From NCBI RefSeq assembly GCF_002259605.1, contig NZ_MWWR01000018.1, forward strand, positions 40,672-104,671: DNA of 64,000 bases, written 5' to 3'. Below the pieces are notes generated by a model, which saw only the letters and a program-made list of their open reading frames with translations, made no database searches and was not told where the DNA came from. Below are positions 54,338 to 63,703 of this stretch, piece after piece. A program made the position numbers and the translations under genes. Position 1 is the first letter of the stretch; every line of letters starts with the position of its first letter. Source of the DNA: Pseudoscardovia radai (GTDB lineage: Bacteria > Actinomycetota > Actinomycetes > Actinomycetales > Bifidobacteriaceae).

Positions 54338-55516
54338 TTAGCCGAGGAGATAGTGCTCGTCGGCGGGCTCTCCGTTCTCGAAGGCGGTAAGCAGCGAGTT
54401 CGCGATGTATTCGCTGACGGCGCGGCGCCTTGCCCACGGCGTGTCGAATCCAGCTGCCGGATCCGTATTCGCGTCACCGATGCTCTGGGAGAGGTCGGAG
54501 CCGGTCAGGGTAAGGGTTCCGTCGGCACCGGTGGCGGTATTATCGTCGGACTGCGTTCCGAACGCCGACAGTTCCTCGACCGCCGCGTCATAGGCCAGCA
54601 CCACCGTCGTCGGCAGCTCGGCGCCGGTGATCGGGTCGGTGGTGGTGTCGCCGAGCGTGCGCACGGCCTGGGAATCGTAGACCCCGGCGCGCGGATCCGT
54701 GCCGTTCATGGCCTTCGCCATCGCCGCGAAATTCGATGACAGCGAGCGGTGCTGCGCGCTGACCTGCTGCCACGCGGTGTTTTGCGTGCGTGCGTAGAGC
54801 GCGGTCGCCACGTAGGTGACGCGGTCCTCGGCTACCGCCAGGCCGCCGAATTCGCTGGCGGTGAGGCCTGTGACATCGCGGGAGTCCGCGGAGCAGATGC
54901 CGTTCGACGATTGCGAAGCGGTTGACGATGACGAGGACGGCGATGCATCGCTGCCGTCGGCGGAGAACGCAAGATCCGACTGGTATCCGCAGGCTTCGCG
55001 CACAGCAGCCAGCAGCGGGCTCAGATCGTCGACATACGTGGGAAGCATGTCGGCCAGGCCCACCTCGTCGGCGAGGTCGCGCGCGGTTTTCGCGGCGAGG
55101 GCCGACTTCGCCGTCGCCTCGGGGAATACCGCGGCGGGGCAGAGGGCCGCCGCCTGCGTCCAGAACTTCTGCGCGCCCACGGCCGCAAGGAAGCGTTGGC
55201 GGGCGCTGGGAACCCACGAAATCTGCCCGTACATCGACGATGCGATCTCATAGCTGCCCGCGCACGTCGTGGCGTCGGAATAGGAGGCGTCGGTTTCCTC
55301 GGCGGCTGCCGACGTCGGGGCCATCGTGGAGAAGGAGAATGCCATAAGCGCCGCCGCTGCCGCCGCCGGAACCCTGCGCCGCCACGATGCGCGCGTGGCG
55401 GATGATGCGTCCACATGCGCCTTGCGCGCCGCCTCCGATTCGGACGGACCGGCGGAGAAGGAAGCAGAGCGGAAGGAACGGGAAGCGATGCGGAACCCCT
55501 GGGCATTCGAATTCAT
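54338..55516 (-). CDS. Secreted protein (unknown)
   Basis: A 392-residue protein. Start at MNSNAQGFRIASRS (minus ATG at 55516). No SD precedes it, but TATACA (plus 55525-55530) lies 8 bases upstream, so the mRNA is probably leaderless. A long N-terminal region rich in Ser/Arg is followed by a hydrophobic signal segment (VPAAAAAALMAFSFSTMAPTSAAA, about 48-72) and likely cleavage after SAAA. The mature part has four Cys (TTCAGSY, ALCPAAV, EACGYQS, GICSADS), which may form disulfides, and a Ser-rich loop. No family is recognised; convergent with tuf. Confidence 0.65.
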   Translation of the reverse strand: MNSNAQGFRIASRSFRSASFSAGPSESEAARKAHVDASSATRASWRRRVPAAAAAALMAFSFSTMAPTSAAAEETDASYSDATTCAGSYEIASSMYGQISWVPSARQRFLAAVGAQKFWTQAAALCPAAVFPEATAKSALAAKTARDLADEVGLADMLPTYVDDLSPLLAAVREACGYQSDLAFSADGSDASPSSSSSTASQSSNGICSADSRDVTGLTASEFGGLAVAEDRVTYVATALYARTQNTAWQQVSAQHRSLSSNFAAMAKAMNGTDPRAGVYDSQAVRTLGDTTTDPITGAELPTTVVLAYDAAVEELSAFGTQSDDNTATGADGTLTLTGSDLSQSIGDANTDPAAGFDTPWARRRAVSEYIANSLLTAFENGEPADEHYLLG

Positions 55517-55767
55517 GCGTTCAGTGTATAGCGGCCGCCCGATGACGCGTGGCGGGACCTGCATGGCGAGACCGCATGCCGCGTCGCGAGACCGCACGCC
55601 GCGAGACCGCACCCCGTCATTTCGCGCGCTCTGCTCGCATACTGCGAAATCCCGGCAATTGGCCAGCGAGTGTTTGCATTGCGCCGATATGCTCACGTAT
55701 GATATTCACGCGAAGATGGGAAGCGCAGTGCATCCCGTCGAATAACTGCATATGGAGGTCTTAAGGC

Positions 55768-56877
55768 ATGGAACTCGACTTGGCTGGAATGCATAGGCTT
55801 GCGGCGGAGCAAGGAATTGATGCCGAAACTCTCGACGCCGCCCTCGCGGAGGCTTTCCGACTCGCGTATCTCAAGACGCCGCACGCCGCCAAGCATGCGC
55901 GCGTCGATATCGACGATCGTGCCGGCACCGTGACGATTTGGGCGCAGGACGAGATTCCGCGCGAGCCCACCGAGGACGACCCCTATCCGGAGCCGGAGCT
56001 GGGCGAGGAATACGACGATACCCCGACCGATTTCGGCCGCCTCGCCGCCGCCACCGCGCGCCAGACGATCTCCCAGCTCTTCCGCCAGGCCGCCGATAAC
56101 AAGGTGTTCGGCGCCTTCGCCGGCCAGAAGGGCAAGCTCATCACCGGCACTGTGCAGCAGGATGCCAAGGACCCCAACAATGTGCATATCGCCATCGGCG
56201 ACGTCGAGGCGCTTCTGCCGCGTCGCGAGCAGGTTCCTGGCGAGCGCTACCGCCACGGCGAGCGTCTGCGCGTGTATGTGGTGAACGTCTCGCGCGGCGT
56301 GCGCGGGCCCGAGATCATCGTGTCTCGTTCGCATCCGGAGCTGGTGCGCCGTCTGTTCGAGCGCGAGGTGCCGGAGCTCGTGTCGGGCGCGGTGTCGATC
56401 ATGGCGATTGCGCGCGAGGCCGGCGCCCGCACGAAGATCGCCGTGCGCGCGAACACGCCGGGCGTGAACCCGAAGGGCGCCCTTATCGGCCCCGGTGGCT
56501 CCCGTGTGCGCGCCGTTATGGAGAATCTCGGCAACGAGAAGATCGATATCGTCGATTGGTCCGATGACCCGGCCAAGTTCGTCGCCGCCGCGCTGTCGCC
56601 GGCGCATGCCGTGGGCGTGCAGGTGGTCAGCGAGAAGAACCAGACCGCCATCGCCTTCATCCACGATGACCAGCTGAGCCTCGCCATCGGCAAGGAAGGC
56701 CAGAACGCCCGTCTTGCCGCGAAGCTCACCGGCTGGAAGATCGGCATCGAATCCGAGGAGAAGCACCAGGCCATGCTCAAGGCCCAGGAGCAGCTCGCCG
56801 ATCAGTCCGCCGATGCGCAGGGCTCCGACGCGGGTACTGCTGCGGATGCAGGTGCGGGTGCTGCGGACGCCGAGTAG
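55768..56877 (+). CDS. nusA: Transcription termination/antitermination factor NusA
   Basis: RNA-polymerase and RNA-binding factor. N-terminal domain MELDLAGMHRLAAEQGIDAETLDAALAEAFRLAYLK, S1 domain (GTVQQDAKDPNNVHIAIGDVEALLP...ERLRVYVVNV), two KH domains (VNPKGALIGPGGSRVRAVMENL and LSLAIGKEGQNARLAAKLTGW). No C-terminal acidic repeats, as in other actinobacteria; an Ala/Gly/Asp-rich tail ends the 369 residues. SD GGAGG lies 10 bases upstream. No rimP is adjacent upstream, unlike many other bacteria. Confidence 0.96.
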   Translation: MELDLAGMHRLAAEQGIDAETLDAALAEAFRLAYLKTPHAAKHARVDIDDRAGTVTIWAQDEIPREPTEDDPYPEPELGEEYDDTPTDFGRLAAATARQTISQLFRQAADNKVFGAFAGQKGKLITGTVQQDAKDPNNVHIAIGDVEALLPRREQVPGERYRHGERLRVYVVNVSRGVRGPEIIVSRSHPELVRRLFEREVPELVSGAVSIMAIAREAGARTKIAVRANTPGVNPKGALIGPGGSRVRAVMENLGNEKIDIVDWSDDPAKFVAAALSPAHAVGVQVVSEKNQTAIAFIHDDQLSLAIGKEGQNARLAAKLTGWKIGIESEEKHQAMLKAQEQLADQSADAQGSDAGTAADAGAGAADAE

Positions 56878-56966
56878 GCGAGTGCTTCCGCGCGAACGCT
56901 GCGCATGAATGCTGAGCGCAAGAACGCTGGGCGCAAGACATGCGAGTTGGCGCAAGACATACGATG

Positions 56967-56998
56967 AACGGCCGTCGTTTCCCACGACGGCCGTTTCG
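56967..56998 (+). terminator. Terminator of nusA
   Basis: Perfect 12-bp stem AACGGCCGTCGT/ACGACGGCCGTT with a 5-base loop, followed by TCG. infB is therefore probably not read only from the nusA promoter. Confidence 0.65.
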
Positions 56999-57052
56999 CA
57001 TGCCTCGGTCTTTTCCCTTGCGTCACCGTGGGCCGCCTTCGGTGAATGTTCC

Positions 57053-57401
57053 GCTAACGGTGGCTCTCACTGGCAGTGGGGCGACCAGTGAGGGTGACTG
57101 TTGTCGGGGAAATCGTGTGTTTTCAACGATTGATTCGTTAACGGTTGGTCTCATTGGCAGTGGGGCGACCAGTGAGGGCGACTGTTGGGAGAGAAGGCCA
57201 GCATTTCCAACAATCGATTCGTTAACGGTTGGTCTCACTGGCAGTGGGGTGACCAGTGAGGGCGACTGTTGGGAGAGAAGGCCAGCATTTCCAACAATCG
57301 ATTCGTTAACGGTTGGTCTCGCTGGCACAGGGGCAACCAGTGAGGGGCACCGTTGCCGGGGAAATCGTGTGTTCGCACCGATATCGAGCGTTCGCACCGC
57401 T
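57053..57401. repeat. Palindromic tandem array C (four copies, 84-bp period)
   Basis: An inverted repeat CTCACTGG / 11-base loop / CCAGTGAG starts at 57066, 57150, 57234 and 57318, each exactly 84 apart. Copies 2 and 3 agree over the full unit except at two positions; copy 4 diverges after its hairpin. Linkers carry ATCGATTCGTTAACGGTTGG, with nested ATCGAT and GTTAAC palindromes. Between the nusA terminator and infB there is no gene. Confidence 0.85.
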
Positions 57402-57709
57402 GCCTTGGCGGCGCCACATTCGCGCGCCGCCGCCGCGCGCCACACCCATGCTCCCCGCCGCGCTGCCGAGGTCAAAAGGAGCGTTGGAAAATCAACGATG
57501 ACGCCGCCCTCGTCTCACAGCGAAGAAGGCCGTGTCTCATCCATGGCATCATGTATTCTTTTGAACTGATGTGTGGGCTGGGCGCATTGGGCCCCGCCCC
57601 GACTGAGACGAGGTAACACAATCATGGTCGCACGATGAGACAGGATATGTTCGCCCTCATCAGATAGCGTTGCGCGCCGACGGGCACGCGGCGCAGTTAG
57701 GAGTAATTG
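57402..57709 (+). promoter_or_regulatory. infB upstream region with candidate -10
   Basis: No gene is supported here. ATGTATTCT contains a TG-extended -10 (TATTCT, 57554-57559), giving infB a leader of about 145 bases. A pairing segment GGGCGCATTGGGCCCCGCCCC (57579-57600 region) lies in the leader. The SD AGGAG is at 57699-57703. Confidence 0.35.
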
Positions 57710-60658
57710 GTGCCTAAAGCACGCGTGTACGAGTTGGCAAAGCAATTCGGCGTGGACAGCAAAACCGTTCTTGAGAAGCTCAAGGACATGGGAGAATTCG
57801 TCAAGTCCTCGTCATCGACGGTGGAAGCGCCGGTCGTGAGGAAGCTCAAGGCGGCATTCGCCGCGAGCGACGAGAACAGGAGCAAGAAGGAATCGACGTC
57901 GGCCAAGCCCGCCGCGCCGAAGTCCTCCGCACCGGGCAAGCCCAAGCCGGCAGCCCCGAAGCCGGGCGCATCGGCCCATCAGGCTCCGAAGCCCGGGCAG
58001 AACCGTCGTAAGGGAGCCCCGGCCGGGCGTTCCGACGCACGATCCGATTCCCGTTCTGAAAATCGCGAGAATCGTGAGAACCGCGCGACCCCGCGCACCG
58101 AGGCCCTCAGCAAGCAGGAGGAGGCCATCCGCCAGGGCCTGCAGAGCAAGGACCCGCGTATCCAGGACGCCGCGCGCCGTATGCAGCGCGAGCTGGAGGA
58201 GAAGGAGAGGAAGTCCCAGGAGCAGCGCGAGCATCGTGAATCGCGCGAACGCCACGGCGGTCCGCGCGACGCGCACGAGCAGCGCGGCGGTTCCTCCCGT
58301 CCCACCCCGCGCAGCGCACAGCGCGGCAACGGCCCCGCCGCCAATGGCGGCGCCGCGCCGAAGCCGGGCGCCGCGCCGCGTCCGCGCCAGGGAGCGTCGT
58401 CCGAGAAGACGCCGCGTCCGGGCAACAACCCCTTCATGAGCAAACAGGGCATGCATGTGCCGACGCCGGGCGACATCCCGCGTCCGCATCCGATGGCCCG
58501 TCCGACCGTGAACAACGGCCGCAACCGCAACGGCCGCCCGGGCGCGAACCGCGGCGGACGCGGAGCCGGCCAGGGCGCAGGGCGCTGGGGACACAACCGT
58601 CCGCAGGGCGCCGGTGCGCAGCATACCGGCGGTCGTTTCGGCGGCGGCACCTCGGCCCCGCAGCATGACAACGGCCCGCAGAACCGCGGCCACGCCACTG
58701 GGCGTCCGGGGCGCGGCCGCGGCGGCGCGGCGGGTGCTTTCGGACATCAGGGAGGCCGCTCCTCGAGGGCGCGCAAGAACGCGCGCCGTGCCAAGCAGCA
58801 CGAATACGAGGAGATGAAGGCACCGGTTATCGGAGGCGTGCGCATTCCGTCCGGACACGGCCAGACGATTCGCCTGCGCCAGGGCGCGTCTCTGTCCGAC
58901 CTTGCCGAGAAGATCAACGTCAGCCCGGCGTCGCTTGTCACCGTCCTGTTCCATCTGGGCGAGATGGCCACGGCCACGCAGTCGCTGAACGAGGACACCT
59001 TCCAGATTCTCGGCGAGGAAATCGGCTGGAACATCAAGATCGTGTCCGCCGAAGAGGAAGACAAGGAGCTGCTCCAGCAGTTCGACATCGACCTCGACGA
59101 CGAGAAGAACATGGACGACGACGAGCTCGTGCCGCGTCCGCCGGTCGTGACCGTCATGGGCCACGTCGACCACGGCAAGACCCGCCTGCTCGACACCATC
59201 CGCAAGACGAACGTCTCCCTCAAGGAGGCCGGCGGTATCACGCAGCGCATCGGCGCCTACCAGGTGTCGGTGAAGCTCAACGACGAAGAGCGCAAGATCA
59301 CGTTCCTCGATACCCCGGGTCACGAGGCCTTCACGGCCATGCGTGCCCGCGGCGCCGAACTGACGGATGTCGCGATCCTCGTGGTGGCCGCGGATGACGG
59401 CGTCATGCCGCAGACCGTCGAGGCGATCAACCACGCCCAGGCCGCGAACGTGCCGATCGTGGTGGCCGTCAACAAGATCGATGTGCCTGGCGCGAACCCC
59501 GAGAAGGTGCGTGGCCAGCTCACCGAGTTCGGCCTCGTGCCGGAGGAGTACGGCGGCGACACGATGTTCGTGGACATCTCCGCGAAGAAGAACATCAACA
59601 TCGACAAGCTCCTCGAAGCCGTGCTGCTCACGGCCGACGCCACGCTCGACCTGCGCGCGAACCCGAATATGCCGGCCCGCGGCGCCACCGTCGAGGCCCG
59701 CCTTGACAAGGGTCGCGGCGCCGTCGCCACCGTGCTCGTCCAGCAGGGCACCCTGCATGTGGGCGACGCCATCGTGGCGGGCACCAGCTACGGCCGCGTG
59801 CGCGCCATGCTCGACGAGAACGGCAACTCGCTCACCGAGGCCCTGCCGTCCCGTCCGGTGTCCGTGCTCGGCCTGACCTCCGTCCCGACCGCCGGCGACC
59901 TCTTCCTCGTCGCGCCCGACGACCGCGCCGCCCGCCAGATCGCGGAGAAGCGCGCCGCCTCCGAGCGCGCGGCCCAGCTGGCCAAGCGCCGCAAGGTCGT
60001 CTCCCTCGAGGAGTTCAAGGAGCAGTTCGCCAAGTCCGAGATCGACATGCTCAACGTGGTCATCAAGGGCGACTCGTCCGGTTCGGTCGAGGCCCTCGAG
60101 GATTCGCTTATGAAGATCGAGGTCTCCGACGAGGTCGGCATCCAGGTGATCCACCGCGGCGTCGGTGCCATCACGCAGAACGACGTCAACCTCGCGAGCG
60201 TCGACAAGGCCGTTATCATCGGCTTCAACGTGCGCCCGAACCGCCAGGTGGCGGACCTCGCGGAGCGCGAAGGCGTCGAGATCAAGTACTACTCGGTTAT
60301 CTACAAGGCGATCGAGGATGTCGAGGCCGCCCTCAAGGGTATGCTCAAGCCGGAGTACGAGGAGGTCGTCACCTCCCACTCGGAGATCCGCGAGATCTTC
60401 CGCTCGTCCAAGTTCGGCAACATCGCCGGCGTCATGGTGCAGGACGGTGTCGTCAAGCGCGGCACCAAGTGCCGCATCATGCGCGACGGCGTCGTCACCA
60501 TCAACGACCTCGAGATCTCCTCGCTGCGTCGTTTCAAGGACGACGTCACGCAGGTCGAGGAAGGCTACGAGTGCGGCATCAACCTGGGTGACTTCAACGA
60601 CATCCAGATCGGCGACGTCATCGAGACCTTCGAGATGCAGGAAGTCGAGCGTAAGTAA
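57710..60658 (+). CDS. infB: Translation initiation factor IF-2
   Basis: Brings initiator tRNA to the 30S subunit. Start GTG 57710 ([17 protein letters not shown]), 6 bases after AGGAG; the TTG directly before it is too close. N-terminal domain, then about 330 residues rich in Arg, Gly, Pro and Asn (low complexity, typical for actinobacteria), an IF2_N region ([24 protein letters not shown]), then G1 GHVDHGKT near residue 484, G3 DTPGHEAF, G4 NKID and the C-terminal domains to 982 residues. It is 3 bases from rbfA. Confidence 0.96.
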   Translation: MPKARVYELAKQFGVDSKTVLEKLKDMGEFVKSSSSTVEAPVVRKLKAAFAASDENRSKKESTSAKPAAPKSSAPGKPKPAAPKPGASAHQAPKPGQNRRKGAPAGRSDARSDSRSENRENRENRATPRTEALSKQEEAIRQGLQSKDPRIQDAARRMQRELEEKERKSQEQREHRESRERHGGPRDAHEQRGGSSRPTPRSAQRGNGPAANGGAAPKPGAAPRPRQGASSEKTPRPGNNPFMSKQGMHVPTPGDIPRPHPMARPTVNNGRNRNGRPGANRGGRGAGQGAGRWGHNRPQGAGAQHTGGRFGGGTSAPQHDNGPQNRGHATGRPGRGRGGAAGAFGHQGGRSSRARKNARRAKQHEYEEMKAPVIGGVRIPSGHGQTIRLRQGASLSDLAEKINVSPASLVTVLFHLGEMATATQSLNEDTFQILGEEIGWNIKIVSAEEEDKELLQQFDIDLDDEKNMDDDELVPRPPVVTVMGHVDHGKTRLLDTIRKTNVSLKEAGGITQRIGAYQVSVKLNDEERKITFLDTPGHEAFTAMRARGAELTDVAILVVAADDGVMPQTVEAINHAQAANVPIVVAVNKIDVPGANPEKVRGQLTEFGLVPEEYGGDTMFVDISAKKNINIDKLLEAVLLTADATLDLRANPNMPARGATVEARLDKGRGAVATVLVQQGTLHVGDAIVAGTSYGRVRAMLDENGNSLTEALPSRPVSVLGLTSVPTAGDLFLVAPDDRAARQIAEKRAASERAAQLAKRRKVVSLEEFKEQFAKSEIDMLNVVIKGDSSGSVEALEDSLMKIEVSDEVGIQVIHRGVGAITQNDVNLASVDKAVIIGFNVRPNRQVADLAEREGVEIKYYSVIYKAIEDVEAALKGMLKPEYEEVVTSHSEIREIFRSSKFGNIAGVMVQDGVVKRGTKCRIMRDGVVTINDLEISSLRRFKDDVTQVEEGYECGINLGDFNDIQIGDVIETFEMQEVERK

Positions 60659-60661
60659 CCC

Positions 60662-61294
60662 ATGGCAGGAACGAACCCCCGCGCCGTGCGCGTGGCAGGC
60701 CTCATCCAGCGCGTGGTCGCGACGGCCCTCCAGAGGGACCTGCGCGACCCGCGCCTTGCGCACGTCACGATCACCGAGGTGCGCGTGACGAACGATCTGC
60801 AGATCGCCCGCATCTACTGGACGTATCTGGGCGACGACGGGCATGAGCGCGGCCAGCGCAAGCGCGCCAAGCAGGCGCTGCAGCAGTCCGCCGGGCGTCT
60901 GCGTTCGATGGTGGGCCGCAAGGCCGGCCTGAGGCTGACGCCCCAGCTCCAGTTCATCTACGACGAGGTGCCCGCCGAGGCCACCGAGGTGGAGGATGTG
61001 CTGACGGTCGCCCTCAAGCGCGACCAGGAGCTGGCGAAGCTGCGCGAGAACGCCACGTACGCCGGAGACGCCGATCCGTATCGTCACGATGACGAGCGGA
61101 AGGGCGCGGATTCCGCGGATTCCGACGATTCCGAGGGCGTGGATGGCGCTTATGGCGCTGGCTACGGCGACTACGATGACGACGGCGAGTACGACGATTC
61201 CGACGTCGATTTCCCTGACGATGATGAGGATATCGACGATGACGATGACACCGCCGATGACGCGTCCGCCGGGGACGGCGACTCCGCGCGATGA
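60662..61294 (+). CDS. rbfA: Ribosome-binding factor A
   Basis: 30S maturation factor. The KH-like core occupies the first 120 residues (RVAGLIQRVVATALQRDLRDPRLAHVTITEVRV...). An unusually long acidic tail of about 75 residues (DDDGEYDDSDVDFPDDDEDIDDDDDTADD) brings it to 210, against 110-150 in most bacteria. It follows infB by 3 bases and overlaps truB by 4 (ATGA). Confidence 0.94.
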   Translation: MAGTNPRAVRVAGLIQRVVATALQRDLRDPRLAHVTITEVRVTNDLQIARIYWTYLGDDGHERGQRKRAKQALQQSAGRLRSMVGRKAGLRLTPQLQFIYDEVPAEATEVEDVLTVALKRDQELAKLRENATYAGDADPYRHDDERKGADSADSDDSEGVDGAYGAGYGDYDDDGEYDDSDVDFPDDDEDIDDDDDTADDASAGDGDSAR

Positions 61295-62292
61295 GCGGGG
61301 AGGTCTCCGGGCTTCTCGTCATCGACAAGCCCCAGGGCGTCACGAGCCATGACCTTGTGGCCGCGGTCCGTGCCGCCCTCCATATGAAGCGCGTCGGCCA
61401 CGCCGGCACCCTCGACCCCATGGCCACGGGCGTGCTCGTCATCGGCTTCGGCTGCGTCACGCGCCTGCTCAGCTACATCGTGGGCCATGACAAAACATAC
61501 GAAACCACGATTCTCCTGGGCCAGGGTACGACCACCGACGACGCCGACGGCGACCCGCTGCCGCGTACCGCAGACGAGGCGCAGGCCGTGGCGGAGCGGA
61601 TCCATCGTCTGACCGACGATGACATCCGCGCCGCCGCCGCGCGCCTGACCGGCGACATCCGCCAGGTGCCCAGCGCCTTCTCGGCCAAGAAAATCCACGG
61701 GCAGAAGGCCTACGACCTCGCCCGCAACGGCGACGTCGTCAAGCTCGAGGCGCAGTCCGTCACCGTCTCCGCCTTCGATATCCTCGACATCCGCCGCACC
61801 GAGGCCCCGACAATCGCCGTCGACGCGCGCGTCACCTGCTCGACGGGAACATATATCCGCGCGCTCGGACGCGACATGGGCGCCGACCTCGGAGTCGGTG
61901 GGCATCTGACGCGTCTGCGCCGCACGCGCGTCGGCAGCTTCCGCGTGGACGACCCGGCCGTCGTCACCGCGCATGTGGAGGACCACACCTTCGTCAACCG
62001 CGACGGGCAGACCGTCACGCGCCCGCGCGCCGTGCTCGACATCACCGACCGCGACGCGCTTCTGGCGCGAGCCCTGACACCCGCCGACGCCGCGCGCCGC
62101 GGCATGCCCAGTATCGAGGTCACCCATGCGCAGGCCGGCTACCTCGAGCACGGCCGCCTGATCGACGGCGTGGTGGACGGGCCGACCGCCGCCATCTGCG
62201 CCGATCCGAGCAGCCCCGGCGGGGAGCGTCTTGTGGCGCTCGTGGAACGGCGGACGCGCACACAGCTCAAGCCGTCCGTCGTCTTTCACTGA
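61291..62292 (+). CDS. truB: tRNA pseudouridine-55 synthase
   Basis: Makes pseudouridine 55 in the T-loop of tRNA. Catalytic D42 in GHAGTLDPMATGVL; GLLVIDKPQGVTSHDLV start; KTYETTILLGQGTTTDDADG; CSTGTYIRALGRDMG. The C-terminal PUA-like part is divergent, as in other actinobacteria. 333 residues. Starts inside rbfA (ATGA). Confidence 0.96.
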   Translation: MSGEVSGLLVIDKPQGVTSHDLVAAVRAALHMKRVGHAGTLDPMATGVLVIGFGCVTRLLSYIVGHDKTYETTILLGQGTTTDDADGDPLPRTADEAQAVAERIHRLTDDDIRAAAARLTGDIRQVPSAFSAKKIHGQKAYDLARNGDVVKLEAQSVTVSAFDILDIRRTEAPTIAVDARVTCSTGTYIRALGRDMGADLGVGGHLTRLRRTRVGSFRVDDPAVVTAHVEDHTFVNRDGQTVTRPRAVLDITDRDALLARALTPADAARRGMPSIEVTHAQAGYLEHGRLIDGVVDGPTAAICADPSSPGGERLVALVERRTRTQLKPSVVFH

Positions 62293-62373
62293 CATCGCCG
62301 GATGCGGCAATCGTACAATCGTCAAATCCACAGCATGCACCGCGCCGACCGCGCGGCCGAACGGAGGAAACCG

Positions 62374-63612
62374 ATGACCATCGACTGGCTCATTCCTGAC
62401 ACCAAGGGCGCGGTGCAGTGGCCCGCGCTGCCCGACGGCAAGAAGGGCGTGCTCACCATCGGTGCGTTCGACGGCATGCATCGCGGCCACCAGGCCGTGC
62501 TTGAGCGCGCCGTCGAGAAGGCGCACGAGCTGGGTGCCATCAGCGTGGCCATTCTGCTCGATCCGCGCCCCGCCGCGGCGCACGCCTACGCGCAGCAGCA
62601 CGACGGCGCCGACACGCCCGACGACTTCCACGACCCCGACGCGCTGATGCCCGTCGACCGTCGTCTCGAGCTCATCGAGCGCACCGGCATCGACCGCGTT
62701 TTCGTGGTGCGCTACACGATGGCCTTCGCGGCCGTTTCCTACATCTCCTTCCTGGGGCAGATGGTCGGCAAGGTGGGCATGCGCACGCTGGTGCTCGGCT
62801 CCGACGCGCGTATGGGCGCGAAGCAGGCCGGCGACCTCAAGGCGATTCGCAACCTTGCGCTCGCCACGGGCGTTTTCGAACTCGATGTGGTGGACAACGC
62901 CGGCCCCGGAGCCACGCGACTGCCGTTCCAGTGGACGCCGCAGGCACCGACCGAGGCGGGCGAGCCGCACGATCCGCTCGAGGGCATGAACAAGGCGGAG
63001 CGCCGCACGTGGAGCAAGCGCCATCATGCGCGCGAGGCGCGGGTGTGGAGCTCGTCGAATGTGCGGTATCTGCTGGGCAACGGCCGTGTGCACGATGCGG
63101 CCGAGGTGCTCGGGCGTCCGCATGCCGTGGAGGGCACGGTGGTGCATGGCGAGCAGCGCGGGCGTACGCTCGGGTTCCCGACCGCGAATCTGGGCAATCC
63201 GGTGGACGGGTATGTGCCGGTTGACGGCGTGTACGCCGGGTGGCTTGTTGACTTTGGAGAGGCGGGGCAGGCCGAGGCTGAGGCCGGCGCTGGCGCTGAT
63301 GGCGCTGGTGCTGCTGCCGCCCACGCCGACGGTGTGACGCCGCGCCAGGAGATCCGCCGCTGGCCGGCCGCGATTTCCATCGGCACGAAGGAGACCTTCG
63401 ACCGCGATGGTGCGCCCGCCGATCGTGTGGTGGAGGCCTACGCCTGCACCGACGAGGAGCTCGATCTGTACGGCCACCGGATGTGTGTGGAATTCTGCGG
63501 ATTCCTGCGCCCGCAGCAGCGTTTCGACAGCGCCGCCGCGCTCGCCGCCCAGCTTGCCACCGATGCGCGCTCGGCCGCTGCCCTCGCCGACGGACAGGAA
63601 TCCGCCGAGTAG
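62374..63612 (+). CDS. ribF: Bifunctional riboflavin kinase / FAD synthetase
   Basis: Makes FMN from riboflavin and FAD from FMN. FAD synthetase half: TIGAFDGMHRGHQAVLERA and the ISFLGQ region; riboflavin kinase half: GRTLGFPTANLGNPV, AISIGTKETFDRDG and the C-terminal LDLYGHRMCVEFCGFLRPQQRF. An Ala/Gly/Glu-rich insertion (EAEAGAGADGAGAAAAHADG) interrupts the kinase half between two conserved beta strands. Start ATG 62374 with ACGGAGGAAA; 412 residues, longer than the usual 310-330, mostly from insertions. Last gene of the nusA-side cluster. Confidence 0.95.
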   Translation: MTIDWLIPDTKGAVQWPALPDGKKGVLTIGAFDGMHRGHQAVLERAVEKAHELGAISVAILLDPRPAAAHAYAQQHDGADTPDDFHDPDALMPVDRRLELIERTGIDRVFVVRYTMAFAAVSYISFLGQMVGKVGMRTLVLGSDARMGAKQAGDLKAIRNLALATGVFELDVVDNAGPGATRLPFQWTPQAPTEAGEPHDPLEGMNKAERRTWSKRHHAREARVWSSSNVRYLLGNGRVHDAAEVLGRPHAVEGTVVHGEQRGRTLGFPTANLGNPVDGYVPVDGVYAGWLVDFGEAGQAEAEAGAGADGAGAAAAHADGVTPRQEIRRWPAAISIGTKETFDRDGAPADRVVEAYACTDEELDLYGHRMCVEFCGFLRPQQRFDSAAALAAQLATDARSAAALADGQESAE

Positions 63613-63657
63613 GGGAGCAGGCTTTGGCCGCGCGGGGCAGGGTTGCGCGACGGTAAG

Positions 63658-63703
63658 AAAATGGCGTTAGGTGGGTGTGGTGGCACCCGCCTAACGCCAT
63701 TTT
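63658..63703 (+). terminator. Terminator of ribF, also first unit of array D
   Basis: 20-bp stem with one G-U pair: AAAATGGCGTTAGGTGGGTG / loop TGGTGG / CACCCGCCTAACGCCATTTT, ending in TTTT. The inner 8 bp and the loop are the repeat of array D, so this terminator appears to be the founder or the end unit of that array. Confidence 0.85.

Noticed and set aside
57812..61087. Minus-strand frame of about 1091 residues opposite infB and rbfA
   Set aside because: Antisense shadow of infB, which has intact GTPase motifs on the plus strand.
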